From assembly GCF_011189575.1 (NCBI RefSeq), contig NZ_PUJW01000019.1, positions 16,782 through 80,781 on the forward strand: a stretch of DNA of 64,000 nucleotides, given 5' to 3'. The notes under the pieces are model-generated. The model did not search any database. It was not told where the DNA came from and saw nothing but the letters and a program-made list of their open reading frames with translations. This DNA is from Photorhabdus cinerea (GTDB lineage: Bacteria > Pseudomonadota > Gammaproteobacteria > Enterobacterales > Enterobacteriaceae). Numbering within the stretch: the stretch's first letter is position 1; each line of letters begins with the position of its first letter. Made by a program: the position numbers and the translations under genes. Below, piece by piece: positions 53,032-62,489 of this stretch.

Positions 53032-53748
53032 TTATGCGCTATGTTTTAACAACATAGACTTAATATGGCCGATAGCTTTTGTCGGATTCAGCCCTTTAGG
53101 GCACACACTGACACAGTTCATGATGCTATGGCAGCGGAAAACACTGAAAGCATCATTCAGATTATCTAATCGTGAATCTGTTTCAGTATCACGGCTGTCG
53201 ATCAGGAAGCGATACGCTGCCAGCAAGCCCGCAGGTCCGATAAACTTATCAGGATTCCACCAAAATGACGGACAAGACGTTGAACAACATGCACACAGAA
53301 TACACTCGTACAGACCATCCAGTTTTTCTCTTTGTGCAGGTGACTGTAAGTGCTCACGAGCCGGCGGGTTTTTACCATCATTCAGCAAATATGGGCGAAT
53401 TTTCTCATATTGTGCATAAAACTGTCCCATATCTACAATCAGGTCACGGATAACCGGTAAACCTGGCAGAGGACGGATAACAATTTTCTTGCGACCACGC
53501 CGCAAAGCCGAAACAGGTGTAATACAGGCCAGACCATTTTTACCATTCATGTTAAGGCCATCAGAACCACAAACACCTTCACGGCAAGAACGACGAAAAG
53601 AGAGTGTCGGGTCCTGCTCTTTAAGCTGGATTAATGCATCCAGCAACATCATGTCACGCCCTTCTTCTGCTTCCAGCATGTAATCCTGCATACGAGGAGC
53701 GCTGTCAACATCCGGGTTGTAACGATAAATCGAAAATTCAAGTTTCAT
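53032..53748 (-). CDS. sdhB: Succinate dehydrogenase iron-sulfur subunit
   Basis: Electron-transfer subunit of complex II, 238 residues. The 2Fe-2S ligands are C55, C60 and C75 (RRSCREGVCGSDG), and the 4Fe-4S/3Fe-4S cysteines start at C149-xx-C152-xx-C155-xxx-C159 (CILCACCSTSCP), as in E. coli. Membrane-associated through SdhCD. Followed by a structured gap and sucA. Confidence 0.98.
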   Translation of the reverse strand: MKLEFSIYRYNPDVDSAPRMQDYMLEAEEGRDMMLLDALIQLKEQDPTLSFRRSCREGVCGSDGLNMNGKNGLACITPVSALRRGRKKIVIRPLPGLPVIRDLIVDMGQFYAQYEKIRPYLLNDGKNPPAREHLQSPAQREKLDGLYECILCACCSTSCPSFWWNPDKFIGPAGLLAAYRFLIDSRDTETDSRLDNLNDAFSVFRCHSIMNCVSVCPKGLNPTKAIGHIKSMLLKHSA

Positions 53749-53785
53749 AATCTATTCCTCCGCAACTGGATTATTCAGCAACTCA

Positions 53786-55552
53786 TTAGTAAGTACGCGC
53801 TTTCGGCGGGAATGCTTCACGCAGTTTTGGCTGCATGTTGACATTACGACGAGTCATTGTTTCAGTTTGCGGTAGATAGAGGGTATGACATAACCAGTTC
53901 GCATCATCACGATCCGGATAGTCGAAACGGCTGTGAGCACCCCGACTCTCAGTACGGAAATTAGCAGTAACAGCTGTAGAAAATGCCGTTTCCATCAGGT
54001 TATCAAGCTCTAAACACTCAATACGCTGGGTGTTAAACTCTGATGAAGTATCATCCAAACGCGCACTCTTCAGACGTTCACGGATAACTTTCAGCTCTTC
54101 CAAACCTTTCGCCATTGCATCACCTTCACGGAATACAGAGAAGTTGTTCTGCATACAAGCCTGCAAATCTTTACGAATTTTAACTGGATCTTCACCAGTA
54201 CGGGTATTATTCCAACGGTTCAGACGTTGCATTGATACCTCAATATCAGATTCGCTGGCTTCGCGGCTGGTACCCTGTTCCATCAAAGACTCTTTCAGGT
54301 GCAAACCGGCAGAACGGCCAAACACCACTAAGTCCAACAGTGAGTTACCACCCAAACGGTTTGCGCCATGAACCGATACACAGGCAATTTCACCCACAGC
54401 GAACAAGCCCGGAATAACGACATCTTCGCCTTTCTCGTTAATAGTCAGCGCTTGACCGGTAACTTTAGTCGGGATTCCTCCCATCATATAGTGACAAGTT
54501 GGAATAACCGGAATAGGTTCTTTTACCGGATCAACGTGAGCAAAAGTGCGGGACAGTTCGAGAATGCCCGGCAGACGAGACTCCAACACCTCTTTGCCCA
54601 AATGATCCAGTTTTAGCTTAGCATGAGGCCCCCAAGGACCTTCACAACCACGGCCTTCGCGGATTTCGATCATAATGGAACGCGCGACCACATCACGACC
54701 AGCCAGATCTTTGGCGTTTGGCGCGTAACGCTCCATAAAGCGTTCGCCATCCTTATTGAGTAAATAACCACCTTCACCCCGGCAACCTTCTGTCACCAGA
54801 ACACCCGCTCCTGCAATACCGGTTGGGTGGAATTGCCACATTTCCATATCCTGTACCGGTACACCTGCACGCAGCGCCATACCTACACCATCACCGGTAT
54901 TAATGTGAGCGTTAGTTGTAGATTGATAAATACGGCCAGCACCGCCTGTTGCTAAAATAGTCGCCTTCGCCTTGAAATAAACGACTTCGCCAGTTTCAAT
55001 ATTGATAGCAGTGCAACCAACAATACTGCCATCCTGATTTTTAACCAGATCCAACGAATACCATTCAGAAAAAATAGTGGTGTGATTTTTTAAGTTCTGC
55101 TGATACAGGGTGTGCAACAGTGCATGACCGGTTCGGTCTGCGGCTGCGGCTGTACGTGCGGCCTGTTCACCACCAAAGTTTTTTGACTGGCCACCGAATG
55201 GACGCTGATAAATACGACCATCATCTAGACGAGAGAATGGCAATCCCATGTGTTCCAGTTCCAGAATTGCCTCTGGACCGGTCTTACACATGTATTCAAT
55301 CGCATCCTGGTCACCGATATAGTCAGAACCTTTCACCGTGTCATACATGTGCCATTCCCAGTTATCTTCGTGGGAGTTACCCAACGCAACAGTGATACCA
55401 CCCTGCGCGGATACTGTATGAGAACGGGTTGGGAATACTTTAGAAATCAAAGCACAAGATAATCCCATTTGTGAAATTTGCAGCGCGGCACGCATACCTG
55501 CCCCACCTGCACCAATAACGACTGCGTCAAACTCTCTTACTGGCAGTTTCAT
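53786..55552 (-). CDS. sdhA: Succinate dehydrogenase flavoprotein subunit
   Basis: FAD subunit oxidising succinate to fumarate. 588 residues, E. coli-like. FAD-binding VIGAGGAGMRAALQ at the N-terminus, covalent FAD histidine H45 in TRSHTVSAQGG, and the substrate region around HPTGIAGAGVLVTEGCRGEGG and CHYMMGGIPT. Start abuts the sdhD stop. Confidence 0.98.
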   Translation of the reverse strand: MKLPVREFDAVVIGAGGAGMRAALQISQMGLSCALISKVFPTRSHTVSAQGGITVALGNSHEDNWEWHMYDTVKGSDYIGDQDAIEYMCKTGPEAILELEHMGLPFSRLDDGRIYQRPFGGQSKNFGGEQAARTAAAADRTGHALLHTLYQQNLKNHTTIFSEWYSLDLVKNQDGSIVGCTAINIETGEVVYFKAKATILATGGAGRIYQSTTNAHINTGDGVGMALRAGVPVQDMEMWQFHPTGIAGAGVLVTEGCRGEGGYLLNKDGERFMERYAPNAKDLAGRDVVARSIMIEIREGRGCEGPWGPHAKLKLDHLGKEVLESRLPGILELSRTFAHVDPVKEPIPVIPTCHYMMGGIPTKVTGQALTINEKGEDVVIPGLFAVGEIACVSVHGANRLGGNSLLDLVVFGRSAGLHLKESLMEQGTSREASESDIEVSMQRLNRWNNTRTGEDPVKIRKDLQACMQNNFSVFREGDAMAKGLEELKVIRERLKSARLDDTSSEFNTQRIECLELDNLMETAFSTAVTANFRTESRGAHSRFDYPDRDDANWLCHTLYLPQTETMTRRNVNMQPKLREAFPPKARTY

Positions 55553-55900
55553 CTATACACCCCACACCACAATTGTTCCGTAAATTAAGTAAGCCATAAG
55601 TGCAACGACAATCGCCAGTTGCAACACCAAACGCAGTGCCAGCGGCTTTACATAGTCAGTTAGTACTTGCCACATACCAATCCAAGCGTGAGCCAGAATG
55701 GAAAACAGCGCCAGCACAGTGGAGACTTTAGTGATGGATGAGGAAAAGAAACCCCGCCAGACTTCATAAGTGATATCCGACGTTACAGCAACAAAGCCCA
55801 AAATATAGATAACATATAGAACAATAATGATTGCGGACGCGCGCAACAATAACCAATCATGGATACCCGTGCGACCCAATGCAGATGCGTTACTTACCAT
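55553..55900 (-). CDS. sdhD: Succinate dehydrogenase membrane anchor subunit
   Basis: 115-residue anchor with three membrane helices; with SdhC binds haem b and ubiquinone. RASAIIIVLYVIYILGF, HAWIGMWQVLTDYVKPLALR (quinone-site Asp-Tyr) and the terminal GTIVVWGV are typical. Overlaps the sdhC stop by 7 nt. Confidence 0.97.
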   Translation of the reverse strand: MVSNASALGRTGIHDWLLLRASAIIIVLYVIYILGFVAVTSDITYEVWRGFFSSSITKVSTVLALFSILAHAWIGMWQVLTDYVKPLALRLVLQLAIVVALMAYLIYGTIVVWGV

Positions 55901-56283
55901 ACCAGTACTCCAGCCAGAATCGACAAGATAACGGCAAGCGCGATTGCCACTTTGGCAGAAGCACTACCGACCGCTAAGTTTTCTTCCAAATAGCCGAAAT
56001 CCATCAGCAAGTGGCGGATACCACCACAAATATGGTAAGCCAGTGCAGTCAGAATACCCCACACAATAAACTTAGCAAAAAAGCTCGTCATAATATCGGC
56101 GGCTTGCTGAAAACCTTCTTGCGAGGAAAGAGACATCCCTAACAACCAGAGGAGAATTCCTACTGCTATGAAAGTGATGACGCCAGAGACACGGTGCAAG
56201 ATAGAGGCTACTGCAGAGACTGGGAAGTGTATCGTCTGCAAATCAAGGTTGACAGGTCTTTGTTTTTTCACAATTTTGCCCAC
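55894..56283 (-). CDS. sdhC: Succinate dehydrogenase cytochrome b556 subunit
   Basis: 129-residue anchor with three helices. S27 and R31 (ASILHRVSGV) contact ubiquinone and H84 (LAYHICGGIRH) is the haem ligand, same numbering as E. coli. The start is GTG (GKIVKKQRPVNLDLQTI follows). First gene of the sdhCDAB-sucABCD operon, divergent from gltA. Confidence 0.97.
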   Translation of the reverse strand: MGKIVKKQRPVNLDLQTIHFPVSAVASILHRVSGVITFIAVGILLWLLGMSLSSQEGFQQAADIMTSFFAKFIVWGILTALAYHICGGIRHLLMDFGYLEENLAVGSASAKVAIALAVILSILAGVLVW

Positions 56284-57157
56284 ACAGCTCTTTTATTATT
56301 TTCCTTCCTCCGGACCTGGGCGGAAATCAGACAGCGATAAGGGGATACAAAGACACAACATTTAATCAAACGTGTAGATCCTTCATGTTAAAAAATGTTG
56401 TGATTTGGTTACGCTGGGTGCTCCTACATCAGGGTAATCCGGAGACCTAGCGGCAGTATATGTGCTTCACATTATTATTACAATTCCAACACAATATGAT
56501 TAGCTACATTTCCACTGAACAGTGATTAAGATCACGATTCAAACATATTGCACGAAATTAATTATCTTGTTTGACAAACTTTAAACATTTATCTTACATA
56601 TATGGTTGAAAACACTTTTGAGATTGATTTCCGATAAGAGGAAAGACTTCCCGAAAAGCTAAAGTTATGTAACTGTGTAGTCCGCACAAATCATAATGGT
56701 TTTTGTAGTCAATGCATAAAACATAACACACAAAAACTCGCTAACAATCTAAAAATCATTGTTGCCCGGGGTAAAATTTCAGCCTTAAATGTGATATTAG
56801 CCTGATTTCAAATTTTCTCCGGTAGCACAATGCCAGGAAGGCACAGTACAAGAACCTATTCCAATAGGCATCATTGGCGTAGGCCATTCTGGTCAATAAA
56901 TATTAAGGGCGCAGCCGCATGCAGAAACCAGAATATGCACGGCAGTATGTGAGAAGCGATTCATTGATAAATCGCTCACTTGCGCGGGCCACACTGAGGT
57001 GCATTCAAAAGCTAGCGCTTTTGTCAGAGCACTACCCAGGTCCGCTCTTAACGACAAAGAATGGCAAATAGAATCGCCTGATGAGATAGACTTTACATCG
57101 TGTCTTTCCGCCACGGTTGTTAAGAGTTATAAAAATGAAAGCGCTAAGGAGACTGTA
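56284..57157. promoter_or_regulatory. Divergent sdhC-gltA control region
   Basis: 874 bp without a gene. A CRP-like site AGTGA-TTAAGA-TCACG is at 56521-56536, and TTGACA (56571-56576) could be a -35 for gltA, though the -10 is unclear. In E. coli this region is controlled by ArcA, FNR and CRP. A plus-strand frame open from 56999 into gltA is leader sequence, not gene. Confidence 0.5.
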
Positions 57158-58441
57158 ATGGCAGATAACAAAGCAACTCTAACCTCAGATGGTACAGTTG
57201 CTATTGAATTGGACGTGCTAACACCTACCCTGGGGTCTAAAGTAATCGACGTTCGTACTCTCGGCTCCGAAGGTTTTTTTACCTACGACCCTGGTTTTAC
57301 TTCAACAGCATCTTGCGAATCCAAGATCACCTACATTGATGGCAACGAAGGCATATTACTTCACCGTGGTTTTCCTATCGACCAACTAGCGACAGAATCC
57401 AATTATCTGGAAGTCTGCTATATCCTGCTGTATGGCGAAACACCAACACAAGAACAGTTTGATAAATTCAAAAAAACCATTACCCGTCATACGATGATCC
57501 ACGAACAGATCAATCGGTTGTTTAATGGCTTCCGCCGTGATTCCCACCCGATGGCGGTGCTGTGCGGTGTTACGGGCGCTTTGGCTGCTTTCTATCACGA
57601 TGCTCTGGATGTGAACAATCCGCACCACCGTGACATTACTGCATATCGTCTGCTGTCCAAAATGCCAACAGTGGCGGCAATGTGCTACAAATACTCCATT
57701 GGTCAGCCATTCGTTTATCCACGCAATGATCTTTCCTATGCAGGAAACTTCCTGCACATGATGTTCGCTACACCATGCGAAGAGTATAAGGTGAACCCGG
57801 TACTAGAACGTGCTATGGATCGCATTCTTATTCTGCATGCCGACCATGAACAGAACGCATCTACCTCTACAGTACGTACTGCGGGTTCTTCCGGAGCTAA
57901 TCCATTTGCCTGTATTGCTGCGGGTATCGCTTCACTTTGGGGACCTGCTCATGGTGGCGCAAACGAAGCTTGCTTACGAATGCTGGAAGAAATTCAGTCG
58001 GTTGAACATATTCCTGAATTTATTGCGCGCGCCAAAGACAAAAACGACGCTTTCCGCCTGATGGGATTTGGTCATCGCGTTTACAAAAACTATGACCCAC
58101 GCGCGACAGTAATGCGTGAAACCTGCCACGAAGTACTAGATGAGCTTGGGCTGAATGACAGTCTGTTGGAAGTTGCTATGGAACTTGAGCGTATTGCTCT
58201 GCACGACCCATATTTTATTGAGAAGAAACTGTATCCGAACGTGGATTTTTACTCTGGCATCATCCTGAAAGCAATGGGTATTCCATCCACTATGTTCACT
58301 GTCATTTTTGCAATTGCCCGTACCATCGGCTGGATTGCCCATTGGAACGAAATGCATGATGACGGTGTAAAAATCGCCCGTCCTCGTCAACTCTACACTG
58401 GCTATACACAGCGAGATTTCCAAAGCCAGTTGGAAAAATAA
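57158..58441 (+). CDS. gltA: Citrate synthase (type II)
   Basis: Condenses acetyl-CoA and oxaloacetate to citrate. From ATG 57158 (AAGGAG seven bases upstream) 427 residues, E. coli length, starting MADNKATLTSDGTV. Catalytic H264 in LHADHEQNAS, H305 in GFGHRVYKNYDPR and D362 in YPNVDFYSG. The N-terminal NADH-binding region of type II enzymes is conserved. Divergent from sdhC, so the TCA genes share one control region. Confidence 0.98.
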   Translation: MADNKATLTSDGTVAIELDVLTPTLGSKVIDVRTLGSEGFFTYDPGFTSTASCESKITYIDGNEGILLHRGFPIDQLATESNYLEVCYILLYGETPTQEQFDKFKKTITRHTMIHEQINRLFNGFRRDSHPMAVLCGVTGALAAFYHDALDVNNPHHRDITAYRLLSKMPTVAAMCYKYSIGQPFVYPRNDLSYAGNFLHMMFATPCEEYKVNPVLERAMDRILILHADHEQNASTSTVRTAGSSGANPFACIAAGIASLWGPAHGGANEACLRMLEEIQSVEHIPEFIARAKDKNDAFRLMGFGHRVYKNYDPRATVMRETCHEVLDELGLNDSLLEVAMELERIALHDPYFIEKKLYPNVDFYSGIILKAMGIPSTMFTVIFAIARTIGWIAHWNEMHDDGVKIARPRQLYTGYTQRDFQSQLEK

Positions 58442-58467
58442 TAATTAAATTCGATTACGATAAGGGC

Positions 58468-58500
58468 AAAGCTCTAACCTAAGAGTTAGAGCTTTTGTTT
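58468..58500 (+). terminator. gltA terminator
   Basis: AAAGCTCTAAC (58468-58478), 6-base loop, GTTAGAGCTTT (58485-58495), followed by TGTTT. 26 bp after the gltA stop. Confidence 0.85.
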
Positions 58501-58730
58501 AATTGGGCAGATATTCGATAAGATTTAGTGCCAATACAATCACTACTGAAATTGATCTGGCTATCTTCCTTGTGTATGCTCGTTTTAAGAGCAGGTACTA
58601 AGCTACCCTGTTCTCTAAATTATCGAACGTAGCCTCCCGTTTGCGTGTGTAGCCAGATCACCGGGATCAAAATTCACAATTCTATGAAGCGGATAGAACA
58701 ACGCTAGTTTAAAAAGTTTATAAAAACTTT

Positions 58731-58753
58731 GAAGCCCGCCTTCGGTGGGCTTC
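58731..58753 (-). terminator. ybgI terminator
   Basis: GAAGCCCGCC-TTC-GGTGGGCTTC; on the minus strand followed by AAAGTTTTTATAAAC. Lies 30 bp after the ybgI stop. Confidence 0.75.
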
Positions 58754-58782
58754 GCTTCTTTCTGACTAACGTATAAACCGAA

Positions 58783-59526
58783 TCAAACCGGGTTTGGAAT
58801 ATCGATAAAAGTAACATCTAACCCATAATTATCCGCCAACCACTCACCTAAAGCTTTAATACCATAACGTTCAGTAGCATGATGACCAGCCGCATAAAAA
58901 TGCAGTCCCATTTCACGAGCAATATGAACCGTCTGTTCCGAAGCTTCACCAGTAATAAAAGCATCAACACCGAATTCGGCCGCCTGATGAATAAAACTCT
59001 GGCCTCCACCGGTACACCAGGCAAGAGTGCGAATCTCTGCGGGTGCGTTATCGCCCACATGCAACGCTTTGCGACCAAGCACCTGTTCAATACGTGCTGC
59101 TAACTCTACCGGCGTCAGTGGCTGCTCAAATTCCCCATATGGTACATATGTATCAATCAGTCCGACAACTTTTGCGCCAATCTGATGAGCCAGTTGTACG
59201 TTATTTCCCAGTGATGGATGAGCATCAAGCGGAAGATGATAGCCATATAAATTTATATCATTACAGAGTAGCGTTTTCAGACGATGACGTTTCATATTAC
59301 GAATCACCACCGGCTCATTTTTCCAAAAATAACCATGATGAACGATAACCGCATCAGCCTGATAGCGAACCGCTTCATCCAATAAAGCCTGGCAAGCTGT
59401 GACACCAGTAACGACCCGCTGAATATGAGCACGCCCTTCAACCTGTAAGCCATTGGGCGCATAATCCTGAAACTCTCTGATATGCAATTCTTCATTAATC
59501 ACGTTTTCCAGTTCAATATTATGCAT
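58783..59526 (-). CDS. ybgI: NIF3-family metal-binding protein YbgI
   Basis: About 247 residues of the NIF3/YbgI family, a hexameric two-metal protein of unclear cellular role (often labelled GTP cyclohydrolase 1 type 2 homolog). Metal-site stretches are IVHHGYFWKNEP, YHLPLDAHPSLGNN and HFYAAGHHATERYG; AWCTGGGQSFI is conserved. Of two adjacent ATGs I use 59524-59526 (MHNIELENVINEELH aligns with E. coli); AGGA is eight bases upstream. Longer frames to 59574 have no support. Confidence 0.92.
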   Translation of the reverse strand: MHNIELENVINEELHIREFQDYAPNGLQVEGRAHIQRVVTGVTACQALLDEAVRYQADAVIVHHGYFWKNEPVVIRNMKRHRLKTLLCNDINLYGYHLPLDAHPSLGNNVQLAHQIGAKVVGLIDTYVPYGEFEQPLTPVELAARIEQVLGRKALHVGDNAPAEIRTLAWCTGGGQSFIHQAAEFGVDAFITGEASEQTVHIAREMGLHFYAAGHHATERYGIKALGEWLADNYGLDVTFIDIPNPV

Positions 59527-59722
59527 CATATCCGTCCTATATTTTAATTGTGTGGAAGTAACATACTCATCCACACCCGCTATAGTAAATAGGCTTTATT
59601 GATTTTTCTGATCCCTGATAAAACAAAACGCCCTGCCAGAATCAACGGGCAAGGCGTCAAACTATTTATCAACTTATAAACCGCGGAAAACCAAGTTAAC
59701 CTGATTTCCCACTAACCAAACA

Positions 59723-59932
59723 TTAATTATTTCTGACTGTAATAACCAACTCTGATTGCGCTAACCATACTGGCTTATCGCTGGTTTTTATCCATACACG
59801 GTACAAATAACTGTAAAAACGCGTGCGATCACGACGGAACAGCATAACCGGTAGCGCCAACACACCTAACATCACAGCACTGATACGACGTAAGAGAACC
59901 TGATGCCAAGGGTATTTACGATATACAGACAT
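59723..59932 (-). CDS. ybfA: YbfA (DUF2517) small membrane protein
   Basis: 69 residues: MSVYRKYPWHQVLLRRISAV, a membrane segment VMLGVLALPVMLF, then RDRTRFYSYLYRVWIKTSDK and PVWLAQSE. These match E. coli YbfA closely (FYSYLHRVWSKTSDKPVW). Function unknown. GGAGGG lies before the ATG. In E. coli ybfA lies between kdpFABC and rhsC; here it also borders an accessory polymorphic-toxin-like locus. Confidence 0.88.
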   Translation of the reverse strand: MSVYRKYPWHQVLLRRISAVMLGVLALPVMLFRRDRTRFYSYLYRVWIKTSDKPVWLAQSELVITVRNN

Positions 59933-60441
59933 ATAGACCCTCCTTTAAATAAGACCCCGCTTTTTGCAGAATCTCAAAAATAACAATCTGTAAATTGTCT
60001 AAAATTTTATCGGATAAAATGAAAATTTACCACTTTCAATCCCCCTTTTTAGGGTTATTTATCGTTATTTTTTCCACTATATGTAACTTCATTACAAAAA
60101 ACATGATAAGAATGTAATATTACAAACAAATTATAAACATTTTATTAACGACGGGTGAAAACGTTAGTAATAAACAATACCAAAGTCCGGCGTTTTGCTG
60201 CCTGATTGTCTAATAGTCATCGTCAAAATCACTTTTTTATGAAAGAGAATAATCAGATCATTTTAATGATGAAAAACTTCATAAAAGATAAGTTCCCATC
60301 CTGTCCTTCGCTTATTTTATATTTATCTAACCTGATATAACCATTTAAAAACGCGAATACAGAGAGATTAAAGTTTTATATAGAAGGTGGATTTAATTCA
60401 GTAAATACTCTTTTTAACAGGACATACTCAGGTACTTTATT
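59933..60441. other. ybfA upstream region
   Basis: About 510 bp, very AT-rich. No gene, RNA or clear repeat seen. Confidence 0.5.
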
Positions 60442-60700
60442 GCCGTTATTTTACGAAATAATCCATAAAAATAACGCAATAAAAAAGGGATAAAACAGTT
60501 AATATGGCAGGATTTAATCCTTGAACAGAAAATTAACTAGCAGAGAAAACATAAAAGGATATTTTTACATAATCAGGTTATTTACTGGCTGAAAACACAA
60601 TATCCCATGATGATTAAACTTAATAAAAAACAGATGTTAAAATTGGTAAAAACAACTGTTAAAACTTTATACCGATTAAAATCAGAAGCTAATCACAAAA
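60442..60700 (+). repeat. Dispersed repeat with small ORF, copy B
   Basis: Same block as 23223-23290 (GTTATTTTACGAAATAATCC, GGATAAAACAGTTAATATGGCA), ~98 bp of unique sequence, then the related ORF starting at 60607 (MMIKLNKKQMLKLVKTTVK...). The frame runs to 60849 but the part beyond ~60690 overlaps a minus-strand gene remnant and is probably not coding. Confidence 0.5.
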
Positions 60701-61124
60701 TCACTACATTCTTCAAAATCAAGATCTCCTATAATCGCTTTGTTAACATCAAACCTATTGCTTTTATTAATCAATCTAGTAATCCATTCCGAATAACAGA
60801 ACTTGTTTTTATTTTTAGAGATAAAATAAGCTTCATCTATTTCATTTGAATTTAAATTTGTATCTTCATACATGACTCTAAATATAAGCCAAATCACATT
60901 ACAATCTAGAGATCCCATTGTTCTATATCCTATGTTATATCCATCATTAGGGGTTTAAATCCCGTAGACCGAATGTAAACCATGTGGAGTTCCATTAGCA
61001 TAAAAAAGTCTTTAATTCTATTTGAAATGTAATCATTCACATTTTTACCATATGCTAAACTACTGATCAATAAAATACTCATAAGATACGGAAATATAAT
61101 AATCATAAAAAATCTAGCATTCAT
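60682..61124 (-). pseudogene. Exported immunity-type protein gene with a frameshift
   Basis: Minus-strand frame 60930-61124 starts MNARFFMIIIFPYLMSILLI (signal peptide, cleaved near SLAYG) and stops after GFKPLMMDIT. The -1 frame continues without a stop from TPNDGYNIGYRTMGSLDCN through IWLIFRVMYEDTN to the TGA/TAA at 60682. Joined at GGATTTAAACCCC they give one ~140-residue secreted protein (…STGFK-TPNDGYNIG…). The slip-site phase does not fit programmed -1 frameshifting, so I call it a pseudogene. It lies behind another signal-peptide gene, as in arrays of orphan immunity genes. Confidence 0.6.
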
Positions 61125-61147
61125 TTTGGTTTTCCTTTAATAAATAA

Positions 61148-61807
61148 TTAATGTTTGATGATACTATTAAATTGACCATAGTTAGGTACATATTCCATTA
61201 ATTTTATTTCCAACTTATCTTTACTATTAATTAATTTAGGTAGATTATCATCAAAACAGAAAACCTCTTTTTTTCTATCAAAAAAATAATAATCATAGGA
61301 GAACCATTCACCAGATATCCCACTTTGAGGTGACTCATATCCAACCTCACCGACGATCCATGTTAAATCTCCCATATGAAAAACCCTAACTAGTTTATAA
61401 CCAAAACATGATGAATAATTTCTAGCATATTTAGATTTAAATGTTTTCTCAGGAATCAAAACTTGATTATCTGAAAATGCAACCATATTACAACGTGCGT
61501 ATCCCTCTCCTTTTTTTTCTTTGTTCTCAGTGCTGTATAAAAACGGTACTATATACCAGTCTGGCTTACTATATATCTTATTTATTTTTCCACTATAAAT
61601 ATAATATTCACTATAACCGTTTTCTTGAACACCTTTAGATATCTCAGAATATTTAACAATTGAAAGAGGCAAAGGTGAAAAGTCTCTTGATATATAAGAA
61701 GAAATACTATGCATGACCATTCTGCTAACAGCGGGTGGTGATAAAGCCTCTTCTCCATGCACAGATAAAGAAATAAACAACAAAACCGTGAAAATATTTT
61801 TCTTCAT
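61148..61807 (-). CDS. Exported protein, probable orphan immunity protein
   Basis: 219 residues with a clear signal peptide (MKKNIFTVLLFISLSVHGEE, cleavage around VHG-E). The mature part is acidic/aromatic with two to three cysteines (YARCNMVAFSD, SSCFGYKLVRVFHMGDLTW, EVFCFDDNLP). No domain recognised. It starts one base after the stop of an effector C-terminal remnant (61809), the same arrangement as the next pair at 62490/63101. By position I infer a periplasmic immunity protein for the lost peptidoglycan hydrolase. Confidence 0.6.
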   Translation of the reverse strand: MKKNIFTVLLFISLSVHGEEALSPPAVSRMVMHSISSYISRDFSPLPLSIVKYSEISKGVQENGYSEYYIYSGKINKIYSKPDWYIVPFLYSTENKEKKGEGYARCNMVAFSDNQVLIPEKTFKSKYARNYSSCFGYKLVRVFHMGDLTWIVGEVGYESPQSGISGEWFSYDYYFFDRKKEVFCFDDNLPKLINSKDKLEIKLMEYVPNYGQFNSIIKH

Positions 61808-61808
61808 A

Positions 61809-62276
61809 TTATACCTTCAATGATCGTGATTGTCTGGCGTAGTCAACAATTACATTTATCTCTCGATTTCCTCTTCTAACAGATATAGTTTCTATTTCAG
61901 ATGTCTTTAACATATCTGACAAATATAAATAAACATATCTTGTATATCCTTGTCGTTCATAATATTGATTCCCTCCACCATTAACTAAAATAGAACAACG
62001 TCCAATAGACTCATTATTCAACCCTTGGTCACACACCCTATTTATACTAGTTTTCCATGCTTCTTGCCTAGAGTTTCTATGTTCTTTAGACACCCAGTAA
62101 AAACCACCCGAATCGATAGAAAAATATTCATTTGATGAGATATCATCAGGATCGAATAGTGGATACCATGGTTTATCTAGTGACTCATCCACATATGTTT
62201 CCTCTCTACCGGTTCGTCTACTAACTTTTTTTCTTCTCGGGTCTGACCAATAATGAGTAGAAAGTGAGTAATGAAT
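61809..62276 (-). pseudogene. C-terminal remnant of a GH19-like effector
   Basis: The frame is open from a TGA near 62276 to 61809, with an ATG at 62192 giving 127 codons. It contains YFSIDSGGFYWVSKEHR and RCSILVNGGGNQYYERQGY, aligning with CDTGGFYWIQKQRMREHNG and KCVNGGDHGLDD of the intact gene at 63101. The catalytic N-terminal part is missing. Overlapping in another frame at ~62260-62300 is WHFDPRRFITHF, identical to the N-terminal motif of the intact gene. So a recombination or deletion between effector copies made this piece. Confidence 0.65.
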
Positions 62277-62399
62277 CTCCTCGGATCAAAATGCCATATT
62301 CTGATCTTACACAGAAAAATATATCCTCTGTTGCAGAGAACACTCTGCTCACAGAAAAATAAAGTAAAAAAACAGTAATAAAGATATAAACCGAATCAT
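62277..62399 (-). pseudogene. 5' fragment of a signal-peptide (immunity-type) gene
   Basis: A very strong AGGAGGAG precedes ATG 62397-62399 and MIRFISLLLFFYFIFL-stop, a bare signal peptide cut by TGA (62349-62351). In the next frame the sequence goes on SRVFSATEDIFFCVRSEYGI before joining the WHFDPRRF motif. It looks like the start of an immunity gene, frameshifted and fused to effector DNA. Confidence 0.5.
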
Positions 62400-62489
62400 A
62401 TTCTTCTCCTCCTATTAACTTACAGTTACTAACCATGCCTGTTAAATATCTCAGCACATACCAGGCATAATTTAATACAGATTAATCTA

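Noticed and set aside
56999..57157. N-terminal extension of GltA
   Set aside because: Start at 57158 has a strong ribosome-binding site and aligns with the known N-terminus.
60940..60975. Programmed -1 frameshift at TTTAAAC
   Set aside because: The heptamer is not in the reading phase needed (zero-frame codons are TTT AAA CCC).
62221..62457. 78-codon minus-strand frame
   Set aside because: Stitches together pieces of two remnants; the real start by ribosome-binding site is 62399 in another frame.
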